From an uncultured Bradyrhizobium sp. (GTDB taxonomy: Bacteria > Pseudomonadota > Alphaproteobacteria > Rhizobiales > Xanthobacteraceae): a stretch of 64,000 nt of DNA. The notes under the pieces were generated by a model that had not been told where the DNA came from, did no database searches, and was given only the letters and a program-made list of their open reading frames with translations. Location of the stretch: contig NZ_CAKZHY010000119.1 in assembly GCF_936928535.1 (NCBI RefSeq), positions 1 through 64,000 of the forward strand, given 5' to 3'. Below, in pieces: positions 17,040 through 25,560 of the stretch (position 1 is the stretch's first letter; the number at the start of each line of letters is the position of its first letter). Made by a program: the position numbers and the translations under genes.

Positions 17040-19271
17040 GTGGCAATGGATCGGACGTTCCGGATCAAGGTGCGCATGCGCCGCTTCAGGCGCCGCCACC
17101 CGAAGATCGCCTTCGCCATCCGCTCCTTCATGATCTTCTCGGCAACGTTCGGCGGCGCCTATGGCTTCGTCACCGGAAGTCGCGCGGAAAATTCCGGCTA
17201 CGACCCCAATACGTTTGCGATCGGCGCGAGCTTTCTGTTCGCGCTGGCCTGCCTTGGCCTTGCCACGCTCAGCATGCGGCTGCGTTTTGTTGGCAAGCGG
17301 ATGAAGAAGCTCGCCGCGCACAACGAGGCGCTGATCGACCGCAATTGGGAGCTCAAAGAGGCCGAAGACCGCGCCCGCAGCCTGTTCGAATCGCAGGGCG
17401 ATCTCATCGTGCTGCGCGACCATCAGGGACGCATCACCTTCGCCAACGACGCCTATTGCGCGCTGGCCGGGCAGGCGCGCAGCGCCTTGGTCGGCACGCG
17501 CTTTGATTTTGACGTGCTGGAGCAGGGCGACAGTGCGCGCGAAGCGAGCGGCACGCGCATCCATGACCAGAAGATCGTGACACCTGTCGGCGCGCGCTGG
17601 ATTGCATGGCGCGAGGGTCTTGTCCGCCACGATGCCGGCCTGCCCGCCGAGCTGCAAAGCGTCGGACGCGACGTCACCGACCGCACCGAGACCGAACGTG
17701 CGCTGTCGGACGCTCGCGACCAGGCCGACGCCGCCAACCGCGCCAAGTCGCGCTTTCTCGCGATGGCCTCTCACGAGATTCGCACCCCCCTGAACGGCAT
17801 CATCGGAATGGGCGGACTGCTGCTCGACACGAGTCTGACGCAGGAGCAGACGACCTACGCCAGGGCAGTGAAGACATCAGGCGAAGCGCTGATGGCGCTG
17901 ATCGATGAGCTGCTCGATTACTCCAAGATCGAAGCCGGCAAGCTCGATCTCGAGCAGCGTCCCTTTGCACTCTCGACCCTGATCGAAGAGGTCACGGAGC
18001 TGCTGGCGCCGCGCGCGCAGGCCAAGAAACTCGAGATCGCGGCTTACGTCGACGAGCGGCTGCCGCTCGAGGTGACGGGCGATGCCGCCCGGCTGCGCCA
18101 GGTGCTGCTCAACCTTGCCGGCAACGCCATCAAGTTCACCGCATCAGGCGGTGTGGCGCTGATCGTCGAACCCGGCATCTGGTCGAACGAGATCAGCTTC
18201 CTCGTCCGCGACACCGGCATCGGCATCGCGCCGGAGGCGCAGTCGCGCATCTTTCGCGAATTCGAGCAGGCCGACGATTGCGTCGCCCGCACCTATGGCG
18301 GCACCGGGCTTGGCCTTGCCATCAGCGAACGCATCGTCAAGCGCATGGGTGGTCGCATCACGCTGGAGAGCGCGCCCGGCAAGGGCTCGACCTTCGAGGT
18401 CGCGATTCCGCTCGCGCCATCGCAAGGCGACGCCGGACGAACGGCGTTCCCGAGCCCTGATCTCAGCGGCAAATCCATCCTGCTGGTGGCCGACGGCATC
18501 GAGGCATCCCTGATCGCGCGGCGGCTGGAGCGCTGGGGCGGCCAGACCTGCCTGGTCGCGGATGCGGCGGTAGCCGAGGCACTGCTGCCGGAGCGGTCCT
18601 GGCACGCGGTGCTGGTCGACCGTGCCCTCGGTACAACCATTGCCGATCGCGTCGGCGAAGCCGCCCGCGCGCATGCGACGCAGCGCCTCGTGTTGCTGAC
18701 ACCGAGCTCGCGTCACGAAAAGCTCTCGCCTGATTTCACCGGCTTCCTGGTCAAGCCGCTGCGCGCCGCCTCGCTTGCCGCGCGTCTTGCGCTGACGCCG
18801 GAAGTCGCCTCGCCCGATCTTGCGCCCGGGCCCGTCGAGACCGCGCCGATCAAAACGCCCGCGGGCGGCCTCTCGATCCTGGTCGCCGAGGACAATGAGA
18901 TCAACGCGCTGCTGATGCGCTCGCTGCTCACAAAACTCGGCCACCGCGTCGTCATCGCGGTTCACGGCGACGCCGCCCTGGAATCCTGGCTCGCGGCCAG
19001 CTCGGCCGGCACGCCCTATGATCTGGTGTTGATGGATATCCAGATGCCGCAGCTCGACGGCATCGAGGCGACCAAACGCATCCGCGCCCACGAGGCCGCG
19101 ACCGGCGGGCACAACACGCCGATCCTTGCGCTCACGGCAAACACGCTGGTGGAAGATCGCTACGCCTGTTTCGAGGCCGGCATGAACGGATTTCTGATCA
19201 AGCCACTCGATCGCGAGAAGCTGGACGAGGCGCTGGCCGGGCTGGCGGCGGCGCGGCAGGTGGCGGTCTGA
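17040..19271 (+). CDS. Membrane-bound PAS hybrid sensor histidine kinase with pseudoreceiver and receiver domains
   Basis: A 743-residue hybrid kinase. Order: two hydrophobic segments (about 25-45 and 58-80), a helical linker, a PAS domain (about 115-225), a HisKA domain with phospho-acceptor His245 in SHEIRTPLNG, and a HATPase domain with DTGIGI and GGTGLGL boxes (about 350-460). Next come a degenerate receiver-like domain (about 475-590, lacking the acidic cluster) and a full receiver (about 615-735) with phospho-acceptor Asp666 in LVLMDIQMP. GTG at 17040 or ATG at 17046 may be the start. No cognate regulator is adjacent. Layout resembles phosphorelay kinases; the output is unknown. Confidence 0.9.
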   Translation: MAMDRTFRIKVRMRRFRRRHPKIAFAIRSFMIFSATFGGAYGFVTGSRAENSGYDPNTFAIGASFLFALACLGLATLSMRLRFVGKRMKKLAAHNEALIDRNWELKEAEDRARSLFESQGDLIVLRDHQGRITFANDAYCALAGQARSALVGTRFDFDVLEQGDSAREASGTRIHDQKIVTPVGARWIAWREGLVRHDAGLPAELQSVGRDVTDRTETERALSDARDQADAANRAKSRFLAMASHEIRTPLNGIIGMGGLLLDTSLTQEQTTYARAVKTSGEALMALIDELLDYSKIEAGKLDLEQRPFALSTLIEEVTELLAPRAQAKKLEIAAYVDERLPLEVTGDAARLRQVLLNLAGNAIKFTASGGVALIVEPGIWSNEISFLVRDTGIGIAPEAQSRIFREFEQADDCVARTYGGTGLGLAISERIVKRMGGRITLESAPGKGSTFEVAIPLAPSQGDAGRTAFPSPDLSGKSILLVADGIEASLIARRLERWGGQTCLVADAAVAEALLPERSWHAVLVDRALGTTIADRVGEAARAHATQRLVLLTPSSRHEKLSPDFTGFLVKPLRAASLAARLALTPEVASPDLAPGPVETAPIKTPAGGLSILVAEDNEINALLMRSLLTKLGHRVVIAVHGDAALESWLAASSAGTPYDLVLMDIQMPQLDGIEATKRIRAHEAATGGHNTPILALTANTLVEDRYACFEAGMNGFLIKPLDREKLDEALAGLAAARQVAV

Positions 19272-19375
19272 TCTGCAATTTCACGGAAACCTGATCTCGA
19301 CCGGCAATCGACAATTGAAATCGACTGCGGGGCGCGCCACCATCCTCCGGGGCATTTGCACAGAGGATCTTGCGC

Positions 19376-20005
19376 ATGAATGTGCTTGTCCGCCTCGCGA
19401 TCATTGCCCTTCTCGCGGACCTTTCCCGGAGCGCCTTGGCCGATACGCCTGAACTCATCTCGGCGCTCAAGCAGGGCGGCTATGTGCTGGTCTTTCGCCA
19501 CACCGCGACCGATGACAGCCAAAAGGATTTCTATCCTTTCAGGTTCGACGACATGAGCGCCCAGCGTCAGCTGAGTGAAAAGGGTAGGGATATGGCCCGC
19601 CAGATCGGGGCGGCAATCAAGCAGCTCGCGATCCCGATCGGCGAGGTGTACACCAGCCGGCTGAATCGCGCGATCGAGGCGGGCAAGCTGATGTCCGGCC
19701 GCGAGGTCAAGCCGGTCGATGTGTTGACTGACAGCAGCAATGCCAGCGCATCGGGAATGGCAAACCCGACCGGCGCGAATGCAAAAGCCGGACAGGCCGT
19801 GCGTCGGCTCGTCGATGCATCTCCGCAGGCAGGCACCAACACTTTCCTGGTCACTCACAAGACGAACATCACCGATGCCTTTGGCAAGGACGCCAGTGAC
19901 GTGCAGGAAGGCGAGGCTTTCGTTTACCGGGCCAACAGCGGCGGGGCCGCCAGTTTTGCTGGGCGCATCAAGCCAGCGGATTGGATGGCCAGCGCCGGCA
20001 AGTGA
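19376..20005 (+). CDS. Secreted histidine phosphatase superfamily protein
   Basis: A 209-residue protein with an N-terminal signal peptide (VLVRLAIIALLADLSRSALA, then ADTPEL). The phosphatase branch 1 core is seen as YVLVFRHTATD, where RHT replaces the usual RHG, followed by LSEKGRDMARQIGAAIK and YTSRLNRAIEAGKLM. The second catalytic His is in LVTHKTNITDAFG. This fits periplasmic phosphoglycerate-mutase-like phosphatases, with unknown substrate. ATG at 19376 is preferred over TTG at 19370 because a GAGG lies about 10 bases ahead. It is convergent with coaA. Confidence 0.83.
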   Translation: MNVLVRLAIIALLADLSRSALADTPELISALKQGGYVLVFRHTATDDSQKDFYPFRFDDMSAQRQLSEKGRDMARQIGAAIKQLAIPIGEVYTSRLNRAIEAGKLMSGREVKPVDVLTDSSNASASGMANPTGANAKAGQAVRRLVDASPQAGTNTFLVTHKTNITDAFGKDASDVQEGEAFVYRANSGGAASFAGRIKPADWMASAGK

Positions 20006-20034
20006 TCTGCTTGCCGATCGATCGCTCCGGGAAG

Positions 20035-20991
20035 CTACAGCCTCCGCAGCGCCACGCTTTCCACCGCGTGGTCCGCGCCCTTCTTCAGGATCAGCGTCGC
20101 GCGCGGGCGCGTGGGTAAAATATTGTCCTCGAGATTGGCGAGGTTGGTGCGTTCCCAGATCGCGGTGGCGGTGGCGATGGCCTCCTCGTCCGACAACAGC
20201 GCATAGCGGTTGAAGTAGGACTTTGGATTGGTGAATGCGGTGTCGCGCAGCGCCAGGAAACGCTTGATGTACCACCGCCGCAGCGCCTCTTCGTCGGCGT
20301 CGATATAGACCGAGAAGTCGAAGAAGTCGGACACGACAGGCACCGCCTTGCCGTCGCGCGGCAGCTTGCCGGTCTGCAGTACATTGACACCCTCGACGAT
20401 CAGGATGTCGGGCTGGTCGACCTCCGCCCATTCATTCGGCACGATGTCGTAGGTCAAATGCGAATAGACCGGCGAGCGCACGTGACGGCGCCCGGACTTG
20501 ATATCGGACAGGAAGCTCAGCAGCAGCGGCAGGTCGTAGCTCTCCGGAAAACCCTTCTTCTGCAGGATGCCTTGCTGCTCGAGCAGGGCCTTCGGGTAGA
20601 GAAAACCGTCGGTGGTGATCAGCTCGACCTTCGGACGCGGCGACCAGCGCGCCAGCAGCGCCTGGAGCACGCGGGCCGTGGTCGACTTCCCGACCGCGAC
20701 GGAACCGGCAACGCCGATGATGTAGGGCACCTTGCGGTCCCTGATATTGAGGAACTGCCGCTCGGCGTAATACAGGCGCTGCATCGCATCGACATAGATC
20801 GACAAAAGACGCGACAGCGGAAGGTAAATGTCCTCGACTTCCTTGAAATCGAGGCGGTCGTGCAGCGAACGCAGCCGGTCGAATTCGCCCGGCTCCAGCG
20901 TCATCGGCGTATCGTCGCGCAACCGCGCCCACTCTTTGCGCGTGTAGACGCGGTATGGATTATATTGCTGCTCCGGTGCGCGGATATCCAT
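20035..20991 (-). CDS. coaA: Pantothenate kinase (type I)
   Basis: CoaA phosphorylates pantothenate, the first committed step of CoA synthesis. The 318-residue protein has the type I layout: N-terminal YNPYRVYTRKEWARLRDDTP, P-loop GVAGSVAVGKSTTARVLQALL, ELITTDGFLYPKALL and the DILIVEGVNVLQ segment. The C-terminal NILPTRPRATLILKKGADH is typical. It lies downstream of the his genes on the same strand, separated by a palindromic repeat at 21017-21065. coaE, the last step of the pathway, is at 33399. Confidence 0.97.
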   Translation of the reverse strand: MDIRAPEQQYNPYRVYTRKEWARLRDDTPMTLEPGEFDRLRSLHDRLDFKEVEDIYLPLSRLLSIYVDAMQRLYYAERQFLNIRDRKVPYIIGVAGSVAVGKSTTARVLQALLARWSPRPKVELITTDGFLYPKALLEQQGILQKKGFPESYDLPLLLSFLSDIKSGRRHVRSPVYSHLTYDIVPNEWAEVDQPDILIVEGVNVLQTGKLPRDGKAVPVVSDFFDFSVYIDADEEALRRWYIKRFLALRDTAFTNPKSYFNRYALLSDEEAIATATAIWERTNLANLEDNILPTRPRATLILKKGADHAVESVALRRL

Positions 20992-21016
20992 GACGCGACC
21001 TTCTCCGTTAAGAGGC

Positions 21017-21065
21017 GAGCATGATCCGGAAAAGTGTGTAGCGGTTTTCCGAAAAGATCATGCTC
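21017..21065. repeat. GAGCATGATC palindromic repeat between hisE and coaA
   Basis: GAGCATGATC (21017-21026) and GATCATGCTC (21056-21065) are perfect 10-bp terminal inverted repeats around a 29-bp core that itself contains CGGAAAA/TTTTCCG arms. Related to the longer element at 28854-28929. It lies 10 bp before the hisE stop codon on the map, in the hisE-coaA gap, where a stable hairpin could limit read-through or protect the his mRNA end. Confidence 0.75.
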
Positions 21066-21075
21066 AAACAAACTC

Positions 21076-21396
21076 TCAGCTCTTGCGAGACGCTTTCTCT
21101 TCCAACCCTGACATATTCGTACGCTTGTCGAGCGCGGCTTCCACGTCTTCCAGTTTTACGCCTCGCGCCTTGAGCAGCACAAGGAAGTGGTAGAGCAGGT
21201 CGGCACTCTCGGCGATCAGATGCGCGCGATCGTTTTCGACTGCTGCGATTACAGTTTCGACTGCTTCCTCACCGAACTTCTTGGCGCAATGTTCGGCGCC
21301 CTTGTCGAGCAGCTTGCGGGTATAGGAGGCCTCGCCACCGGAGGCCGCGCGGGCGTCGATGGTTTGGGCGAGGTCGTGGATGGTGAAACGCGGCAT
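21076..21396 (-). CDS. hisE: Phosphoribosyl-ATP pyrophosphatase
   Basis: HisE removes pyrophosphate from PR-ATP in the second step of histidine synthesis. ATG at 21396 gives 106 residues, starting MPRFTIHDLAQTIDARAA. The MazG-like motif is seen as GEEAVETVIAAVENDRAHLIAESADLLYHFLVLL, with the Glu and Asp residues that bind Mg. It is the last his gene of the cluster, 74 bp after hisF. No hisI (cyclohydrolase) domain is fused or adjacent. Confidence 0.95.
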   Translation of the reverse strand: MPRFTIHDLAQTIDARAASGGEASYTRKLLDKGAEHCAKKFGEEAVETVIAAVENDRAHLIAESADLLYHFLVLLKARGVKLEDVEAALDKRTNMSGLEEKASRKS

Positions 21397-21470
21397 CGGA
21401 ATTACTCGAAACATCTCCGGCCAAAGGCCAATCCCGCCGGCCTGTGTAGCATTATTATGAACGGGAGTCG

Positions 21471-22244
21471 TCAGGCATCCATGCGCATGGGCAGGCCCCG
21501 CCGCGCCATGTGCTCCTTGGCTTCACGGATGGTGAATTCCCCGAAGTGGAAGATGGAGGCGGCCAGCACGGCGGTGGCGTGCCCATCGCGGATCCCGTCG
21601 ACGAGGTGATCGAGATTGCCGACGCCGCCCGAGGCGATCACGGGAACGGGAACGCTGTCGGCGATCGCCCGGGTCAGCGGGATATCAAAACCCTGCCTGG
21701 TGCCGTCGCGATCCATCGACGTGAGCAGGATTTCTCCGGCGCCGAGCGAGACCACTTCCTGGGCATATTCGATGGCGTCGATCCCCGTCGAGTTGCGGCC
21801 GCCATGGGTAAAGATCTCCCAGCGGTCGCCGCCCGGGCGCTTGACCCGCTTGGCATCGATGGCGACGACGACGCACTGCTCGCCGAACTTCTCGGCGGCT
21901 TCCTTGACGAACTCGCGCCGCGACACCGCGGCGCTGTTGATCGAGACCTTGTCGGCGCCGGCCCGCAGCAACGTCTTGATGTCGTTGACCTCGCGAACGC
22001 CGCCACCGACGGTGACGGGCATGAAGCAGGCCTCGGCCGTGCGCCTGACAACATCAAGCATGATGCCGCGGTTCTCATGGGTCGCGGTGATGTCGAGAAA
22101 GGTCAGCTCGTCGGCGCCGGCAGCATCATAGGCGATCGCGGCCTCGACGGGATCGCCGGCATCGCGCAAATCGACGAAATTGACGCCCTTGACGACGCGG
22201 CCGTCCTTGACGTCGAGGCAGGGGATCACACGCACCTTGAACAT
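21471..22244 (-). CDS. hisF: Imidazole glycerol phosphate synthase cyclase subunit
   Basis: HisF forms the (beta/alpha)8 cyclase half of the HisFH glutamine amidotransferase and makes IGP and AICAR from PRFAR. The 257-residue protein starts MFKVRVIPCLDVKDGRVVKGVNFVDL, with catalytic Asp in CLDVKDG and a second in TSMDRDGTRQGFD. PVTVGGGVREVND and PVIASGGVGNLDHLVDG are the phosphate-binding loops. It lies 3 bp downstream of hisA. Confidence 0.97.
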   Translation of the reverse strand: MFKVRVIPCLDVKDGRVVKGVNFVDLRDAGDPVEAAIAYDAAGADELTFLDITATHENRGIMLDVVRRTAEACFMPVTVGGGVREVNDIKTLLRAGADKVSINSAAVSRREFVKEAAEKFGEQCVVVAIDAKRVKRPGGDRWEIFTHGGRNSTGIDAIEYAQEVVSLGAGEILLTSMDRDGTRQGFDIPLTRAIADSVPVPVIASGGVGNLDHLVDGIRDGHATAVLAASIFHFGEFTIREAKEHMARRGLPMRMDA

Positions 22245-22247
22245 GTG

Positions 22248-22994
22248 TCAGCTCCTGCGCGCATCGCGGATCAGGTTAAGGGCGGCGGCGGGATCGAGCC
22301 GGCCATCATAGAGCGCACGTCCCGCAATCGCGCCGGCGAGCCTTTTGGCACGCGGCGTCAGCATGGCTTTTACATCCTCGATCGAGGCGAGACCGCCGGA
22401 GGCGATCACGGGGATCGAGATCGCGTCGGCAAGCGCGATGGTCGCATCGAGGTTGAGGCCCTTGAGCAGGCCGTCGCGCGCGATGTCGGTGAAGATGATG
22501 GCGGCAACGCCGGCATCCTCGAAGCGCTGTGCGATCTCCAGCACCGTCACTTGCGAAGTCTCGGCCCAGCCTTCGACAGCGACCTTGCCGTCGCGCGCAT
22601 CGAGGCCGACAGCGACGCGGCCGGGGAATTTCTTCGCCGCAGCCTTCACCAACTCCGGATCGCGCACTGCGGCCGTGCCGATGATGACGCGGGTGATGCC
22701 TTTTTCGAGCCAGGCTTCGACGGTCGCAAGATCGCGAATGCCGCCGCCAAGCTGCACCGGAATCCTGATCGTCTTCAGCATCGCCTCGACGGCTAACGCA
22801 TTCACCGGCTTGCCGGCAAAGGCACCGTCGAGATCGACGACGTGGAGATATTCAAAGCCCTGCTCGGCAAAGCTCTGCGCCTGCGCGGCCGGATTAAGAT
22901 TGAAAACGGTGGCGCGCGCCATGTCGCCTTGCTCGAGGCGCACGCACTGGCCGTTCTTGAGGTCGATGGCAGGAAAGAGAATCACGGTTTCCAT
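22248..22994 (-). CDS. hisA: Phosphoribosylformimino-5-aminoimidazole carboxamide ribotide isomerase
   Basis: HisA isomerises ProFAR to PRFAR. The 248-residue barrel begins METVILFPAIDLKNGQCVRLEQGDM; the catalytic Asp is in PAIDLKNG and a second Asp lies in FTDIARDGLLKGLN. PVQLGGGIRDLATVE and PVIASGGLASIEDV are the phosphate loops. The start overlaps the hisH 3' end by 13 bases. The family often begins directly at MILFPAIDL; the three extra residues are a small difference. Confidence 0.96.
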   Translation of the reverse strand: METVILFPAIDLKNGQCVRLEQGDMARATVFNLNPAAQAQSFAEQGFEYLHVVDLDGAFAGKPVNALAVEAMLKTIRIPVQLGGGIRDLATVEAWLEKGITRVIIGTAAVRDPELVKAAAKKFPGRVAVGLDARDGKVAVEGWAETSQVTVLEIAQRFEDAGVAAIIFTDIARDGLLKGLNLDATIALADAISIPVIASGGLASIEDVKAMLTPRAKRLAGAIAGRALYDGRLDPAAALNLIRDARRS

Positions 22995-23632
22995 CGCAAA
23001 AAGTTCGAGATCAAGGCGAGGCCGAAGCGCTGGCTCTTCTCGGGGTGAAACTGCGTGCCGATGGCGGTGTCCTTGCCGACGATCGCCGTGACGGGACCAC
23101 CGTAATTGGCGCGCGCGAGCACATCCGCCTCGTTGGCGGCGTTGAGGTGGTAGGAGTGCACGAAATAAGCGTGCTGGCCCTTCTCACCGAGCGGCAGCTT
23201 GTTCAGCACTGGATGCTCCTGCAGCAACTCGAGCGTGTTCCAGCCCATGTGCGGGATCTTCAGGCTTTCATCGCGCGGCGTGATCTTCTCGACGTCGCCG
23301 CCGATCCAGTTCAGGCCTTCGGTGATGACATGCTCCTTGCCGCGGCTCGCCATCAGCTGCATGCCGACGCAGATGCCGAAGAACGGCCGCGCCTTGACGC
23401 GCACCGCTTCGGTGATCGCCTCGACCATGCCGTTGACGGCATCGAGGCCGCGCCGGCAATCGGCGAAGGCGCCAACGCCAGGCAGCACCAGGCGATCGGC
23501 CTCATAGGCCTGATCGGGATCGCTGGTGACGATGACTTTCTGCGGGTTCTCCAGGCTGCGCGCGGCGCGCTCGAAGGCCTTGGCGGCGGAATGAAGATTC
23601 CCGGAACCGTAATCGATGATGGCGACGCTCAT
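22982..23632 (-). CDS. hisH: Imidazole glycerol phosphate synthase glutaminase subunit
   Basis: HisH is the class I glutaminase that supplies ammonia to HisF. ATG at 23632 gives 216 residues, starting MSVAIIDYGSGNLHSAAKAF. The nucleophile Cys is in PFFGICVGMQLM, and the His-Glu pair is in GTQFHPEKSQRFG. The frame is open upstream to 23755 but that part overlaps the DUF2628 gene and is not family-like. The start overlaps the preceding gene by four bases (ATGA type), indicating coupled translation. Confidence 0.96.
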   Translation of the reverse strand: MSVAIIDYGSGNLHSAAKAFERAARSLENPQKVIVTSDPDQAYEADRLVLPGVGAFADCRRGLDAVNGMVEAITEAVRVKARPFFGICVGMQLMASRGKEHVITEGLNWIGGDVEKITPRDESLKIPHMGWNTLELLQEHPVLNKLPLGEKGQHAYFVHSYHLNAANEADVLARANYGGPVTAIVGKDTAIGTQFHPEKSQRFGLALISNFLRWKP

Positions 23633-24159
23633 CTTGACCCTCCCGGTTCTGGAAACAATCCAATGATGCCGCCGGCCGGAAGCGGCGGCGCGCTCGAAAA
23701 TGGCTGACCCGGCACGTTTCGGGTCGGCGGCGGACCGCCGCGATCGACGGCCCATTGGTCGTTGACGATGCCGCGCTGGGACTTGCTCCAGCGCTCGAAG
23801 AAGCGGCGCTCGGCGGTGTCCTCGTCATCAGCGACGACGACATCGAGCTGCCGCCATTTGCCACGCGACAGCGTCCAGCGGCGCAGGCTCGAAGCTTCGA
23901 AACCCATCAGTAGCGCGACGATGACGTTGGCAACGAAAATCGAGCGGCGGCCGACGCCGAGGCTGTGCAGCTCCCCATCGAATGCGGCCAGGAAGACGAT
24001 CCAGCCGATCAGCGCCAGCCACAGCCTGTTCCAGGCCAGCCAGATCGGACCGAATACCATCGCCCAGAAATGAAAGCCGTCGCGCACGAACACGAACTTG
24101 TCGGTCGCGCGCAGATCGGCGCCGCCGGGGAAGGGAGCATGAACTGTGTAGACAGGCAT
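23629..24159 (-). CDS. DUF2628 membrane protein embedded in the his operon
   Basis: A 176-residue protein beginning MPVYTVHAPFPGG. The segment FVRDGFHFWAMVFGPIWLAWNRLWLALIGWIVFL is the DUF2628 signature, with aromatic-rich membrane segments at about 26-58 and another at about 72-92. An acidic patch (VVVADDEDTAERRFFERW) and a Pro-rich tail follow. The function of the family is not known. It sits between hisB and hisH and its stop overlaps the hisH start, so it is very likely co-expressed with histidine genes without being an enzyme of the pathway. Confidence 0.85.
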   Translation of the reverse strand: MPVYTVHAPFPGGADLRATDKFVFVRDGFHFWAMVFGPIWLAWNRLWLALIGWIVFLAAFDGELHSLGVGRRSIFVANVIVALLMGFEASSLRRWTLSRGKWRQLDVVVADDEDTAERRFFERWSKSQRGIVNDQWAVDRGGPPPTRNVPGQPFSSAPPLPAGGIIGLFPEPGGSR

Positions 24160-24216
24160 TTTCGATGCCCCGTTCTCGAGAATTTAAGTCGATACCGCCG
24201 TTGTCAGACGGAGAGG

Positions 24217-24810
24217 TCAGCCGCCAAGCGAGCCCTTGGTGGAGGGGATTTCGCCCGCCGCCTTGGGATCGATCGCAACCGCGGTGCGCAGCGCCCGCGC
24301 CAGGCCCTTGAAGCAGGACTCGGCGATATGGTGGCTGTTATCGCCATATAGGGTCTCGACGTGGAGAGTCACGCCGGCGTTGATGGCGAAGGCCTGGAAC
24401 CACTCGCGCACCAGTTCGGTGTCGAATTCACCGATCTTGTGGCGGGGGAAGTCGGCCTTGAACACCAGGAACGGGCGGCCCGAGATGTCGATGACCACGC
24501 GCGTCAGCGTCTCGTCCATGGGCATGTGCACGCCGGCATAGCGGGTGATGCCCGCCATGTTGCCGAGCGCCTGCTTGACCGCCTGGCCGAGCGCGATGCC
24601 GGTGTCTTCGGTGGTATGGTGATAATCAATGTGCAGATCGCCCACCGCCTTGACCGTCAGGTCGATGCGGGAATGGCGGGCGAGGAGATCGAGCATATGG
24701 TCGAAAAAGCCGATGCCGGTCGCGATATTGGCCACGCCGGTGCCATCGAGGTTCACGGAGACCTCGATGTCGGTTTCCTTGGTCTTGCGCTTGATCGTCG
24801 CGGTGCGCAT
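24217..24810 (-). CDS. hisB: Imidazoleglycerol-phosphate dehydratase
   Basis: HisB dehydrates IGP to imidazole acetol phosphate using Mn. The 197-residue monofunctional enzyme has the two metal-binding repeats: GFFDHMLDLLARHSRIDL...HIDYHHTTEDTGIALGQA and GDNSHHIAESCFKGLARALR. It is the first gene of the minus-strand run hisB, DUF2628, hisH, hisA, hisF, hisE, coaA and is divergent from hslV. The 186-bp divergent region holds both promoters; no attenuator-like leader peptide rich in His was seen. Confidence 0.97.
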   Translation of the reverse strand: MRTATIKRKTKETDIEVSVNLDGTGVANIATGIGFFDHMLDLLARHSRIDLTVKAVGDLHIDYHHTTEDTGIALGQAVKQALGNMAGITRYAGVHMPMDETLTRVVIDISGRPFLVFKADFPRHKIGEFDTELVREWFQAFAINAGVTLHVETLYGDNSHHIAESCFKGLARALRTAVAIDPKAAGEIPSTKGSLGG

Positions 24811-24996
24811 TGAAAGCTTTCGCTGTGGTTTTGGCCGAAAACGCCAGTCTCTTAACAGTCAAATGACGCCTTCGCTACTGCGGGAACGGCTGGCCGGGCC
24901 TCTACTTCTGCCTATGGTGAGCAAATTCGGCCCGGAACGGCCCGTTGTGCCCCCGTCCCTGACCGCCTAAATCAGGCCGGACAACGAGGACCATTC

Positions 24997-25557
24997 ATGC
25001 AGGATTCCCAGAACAGCTCGCCGGTCTGGCACGGCACCACGATTTTGACGGTCCGCAAGGGCGGCAAGGTGGTGATCGGCGGCGACGGCCAGGTCTCGAT
25101 CGGCCAGACCGTGATCAAGTCCAACGCCAAAAAGGTCCGGAAACTCGGCAAGGGCGACGTCATCGGCGGTTTTGCCGGTGCGACCGCGGACGCCTTCACC
25201 CTGTTTGAGCGGCTGGAGAGCAAGCTCGAGCAGTATCCGGGGCAATTGACCCGGGCGGCGGTCGAACTCGCCAAGGACTGGCGCACGGACCGTTACCTGC
25301 GTCGGCTGGAGGCCATGATGATCGTGGCCGACAAGGATGTCTCCCTGGTGCTGACAGGCACCGGCGACGTGCTCGAGCCTGAGGCCGGCGTGATGGCGAT
25401 CGGCTCCGGCGGCAATTATGCGCTCGCCGCAGCCCGCGCCTTGATCGACACCGACAAGGACGCCGAGACCATCGTCCGCCGCTCGCTCGACATCGCCGCC
25501 GACATCTGCGTCTACACCAACCGCAACGTCACCATCGAAGCGCTGACGGCCGGCTAG
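24997..25557 (+). CDS. hslV: HslV, ATP-dependent protease proteolytic subunit
   Basis: HslV forms the double hexameric proteolytic chamber of HslUV. The 186-residue protein should be processed before Thr14 (WHG|TTILTV), so the propeptide is 13 residues long, compared with a single Met in E. coli. The core VVIGGDGQVSIGQTVIKSNAKKVRKL and GFAGATADAFTLFERLE matches the family. The DUF2585 gene begins 3 bp downstream and hslU follows it. A CCTATGG at about 24911 could be a heat-shock -10 but no matching -35 was found. Confidence 0.97.
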   Translation: MQDSQNSSPVWHGTTILTVRKGGKVVIGGDGQVSIGQTVIKSNAKKVRKLGKGDVIGGFAGATADAFTLFERLESKLEQYPGQLTRAAVELAKDWRTDRYLRRLEAMMIVADKDVSLVLTGTGDVLEPEAGVMAIGSGGNYALAAARALIDTDKDAETIVRRSLDIAADICVYTNRNVTIEALTAG

Positions 25558-25560
25558 AGG

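Noticed and set aside
24811..24996. Histidine-leader attenuator upstream of hisB
   Set aside because: No short frame with a run of His codons is visible, and alphaproteobacteria rarely use this mechanism.
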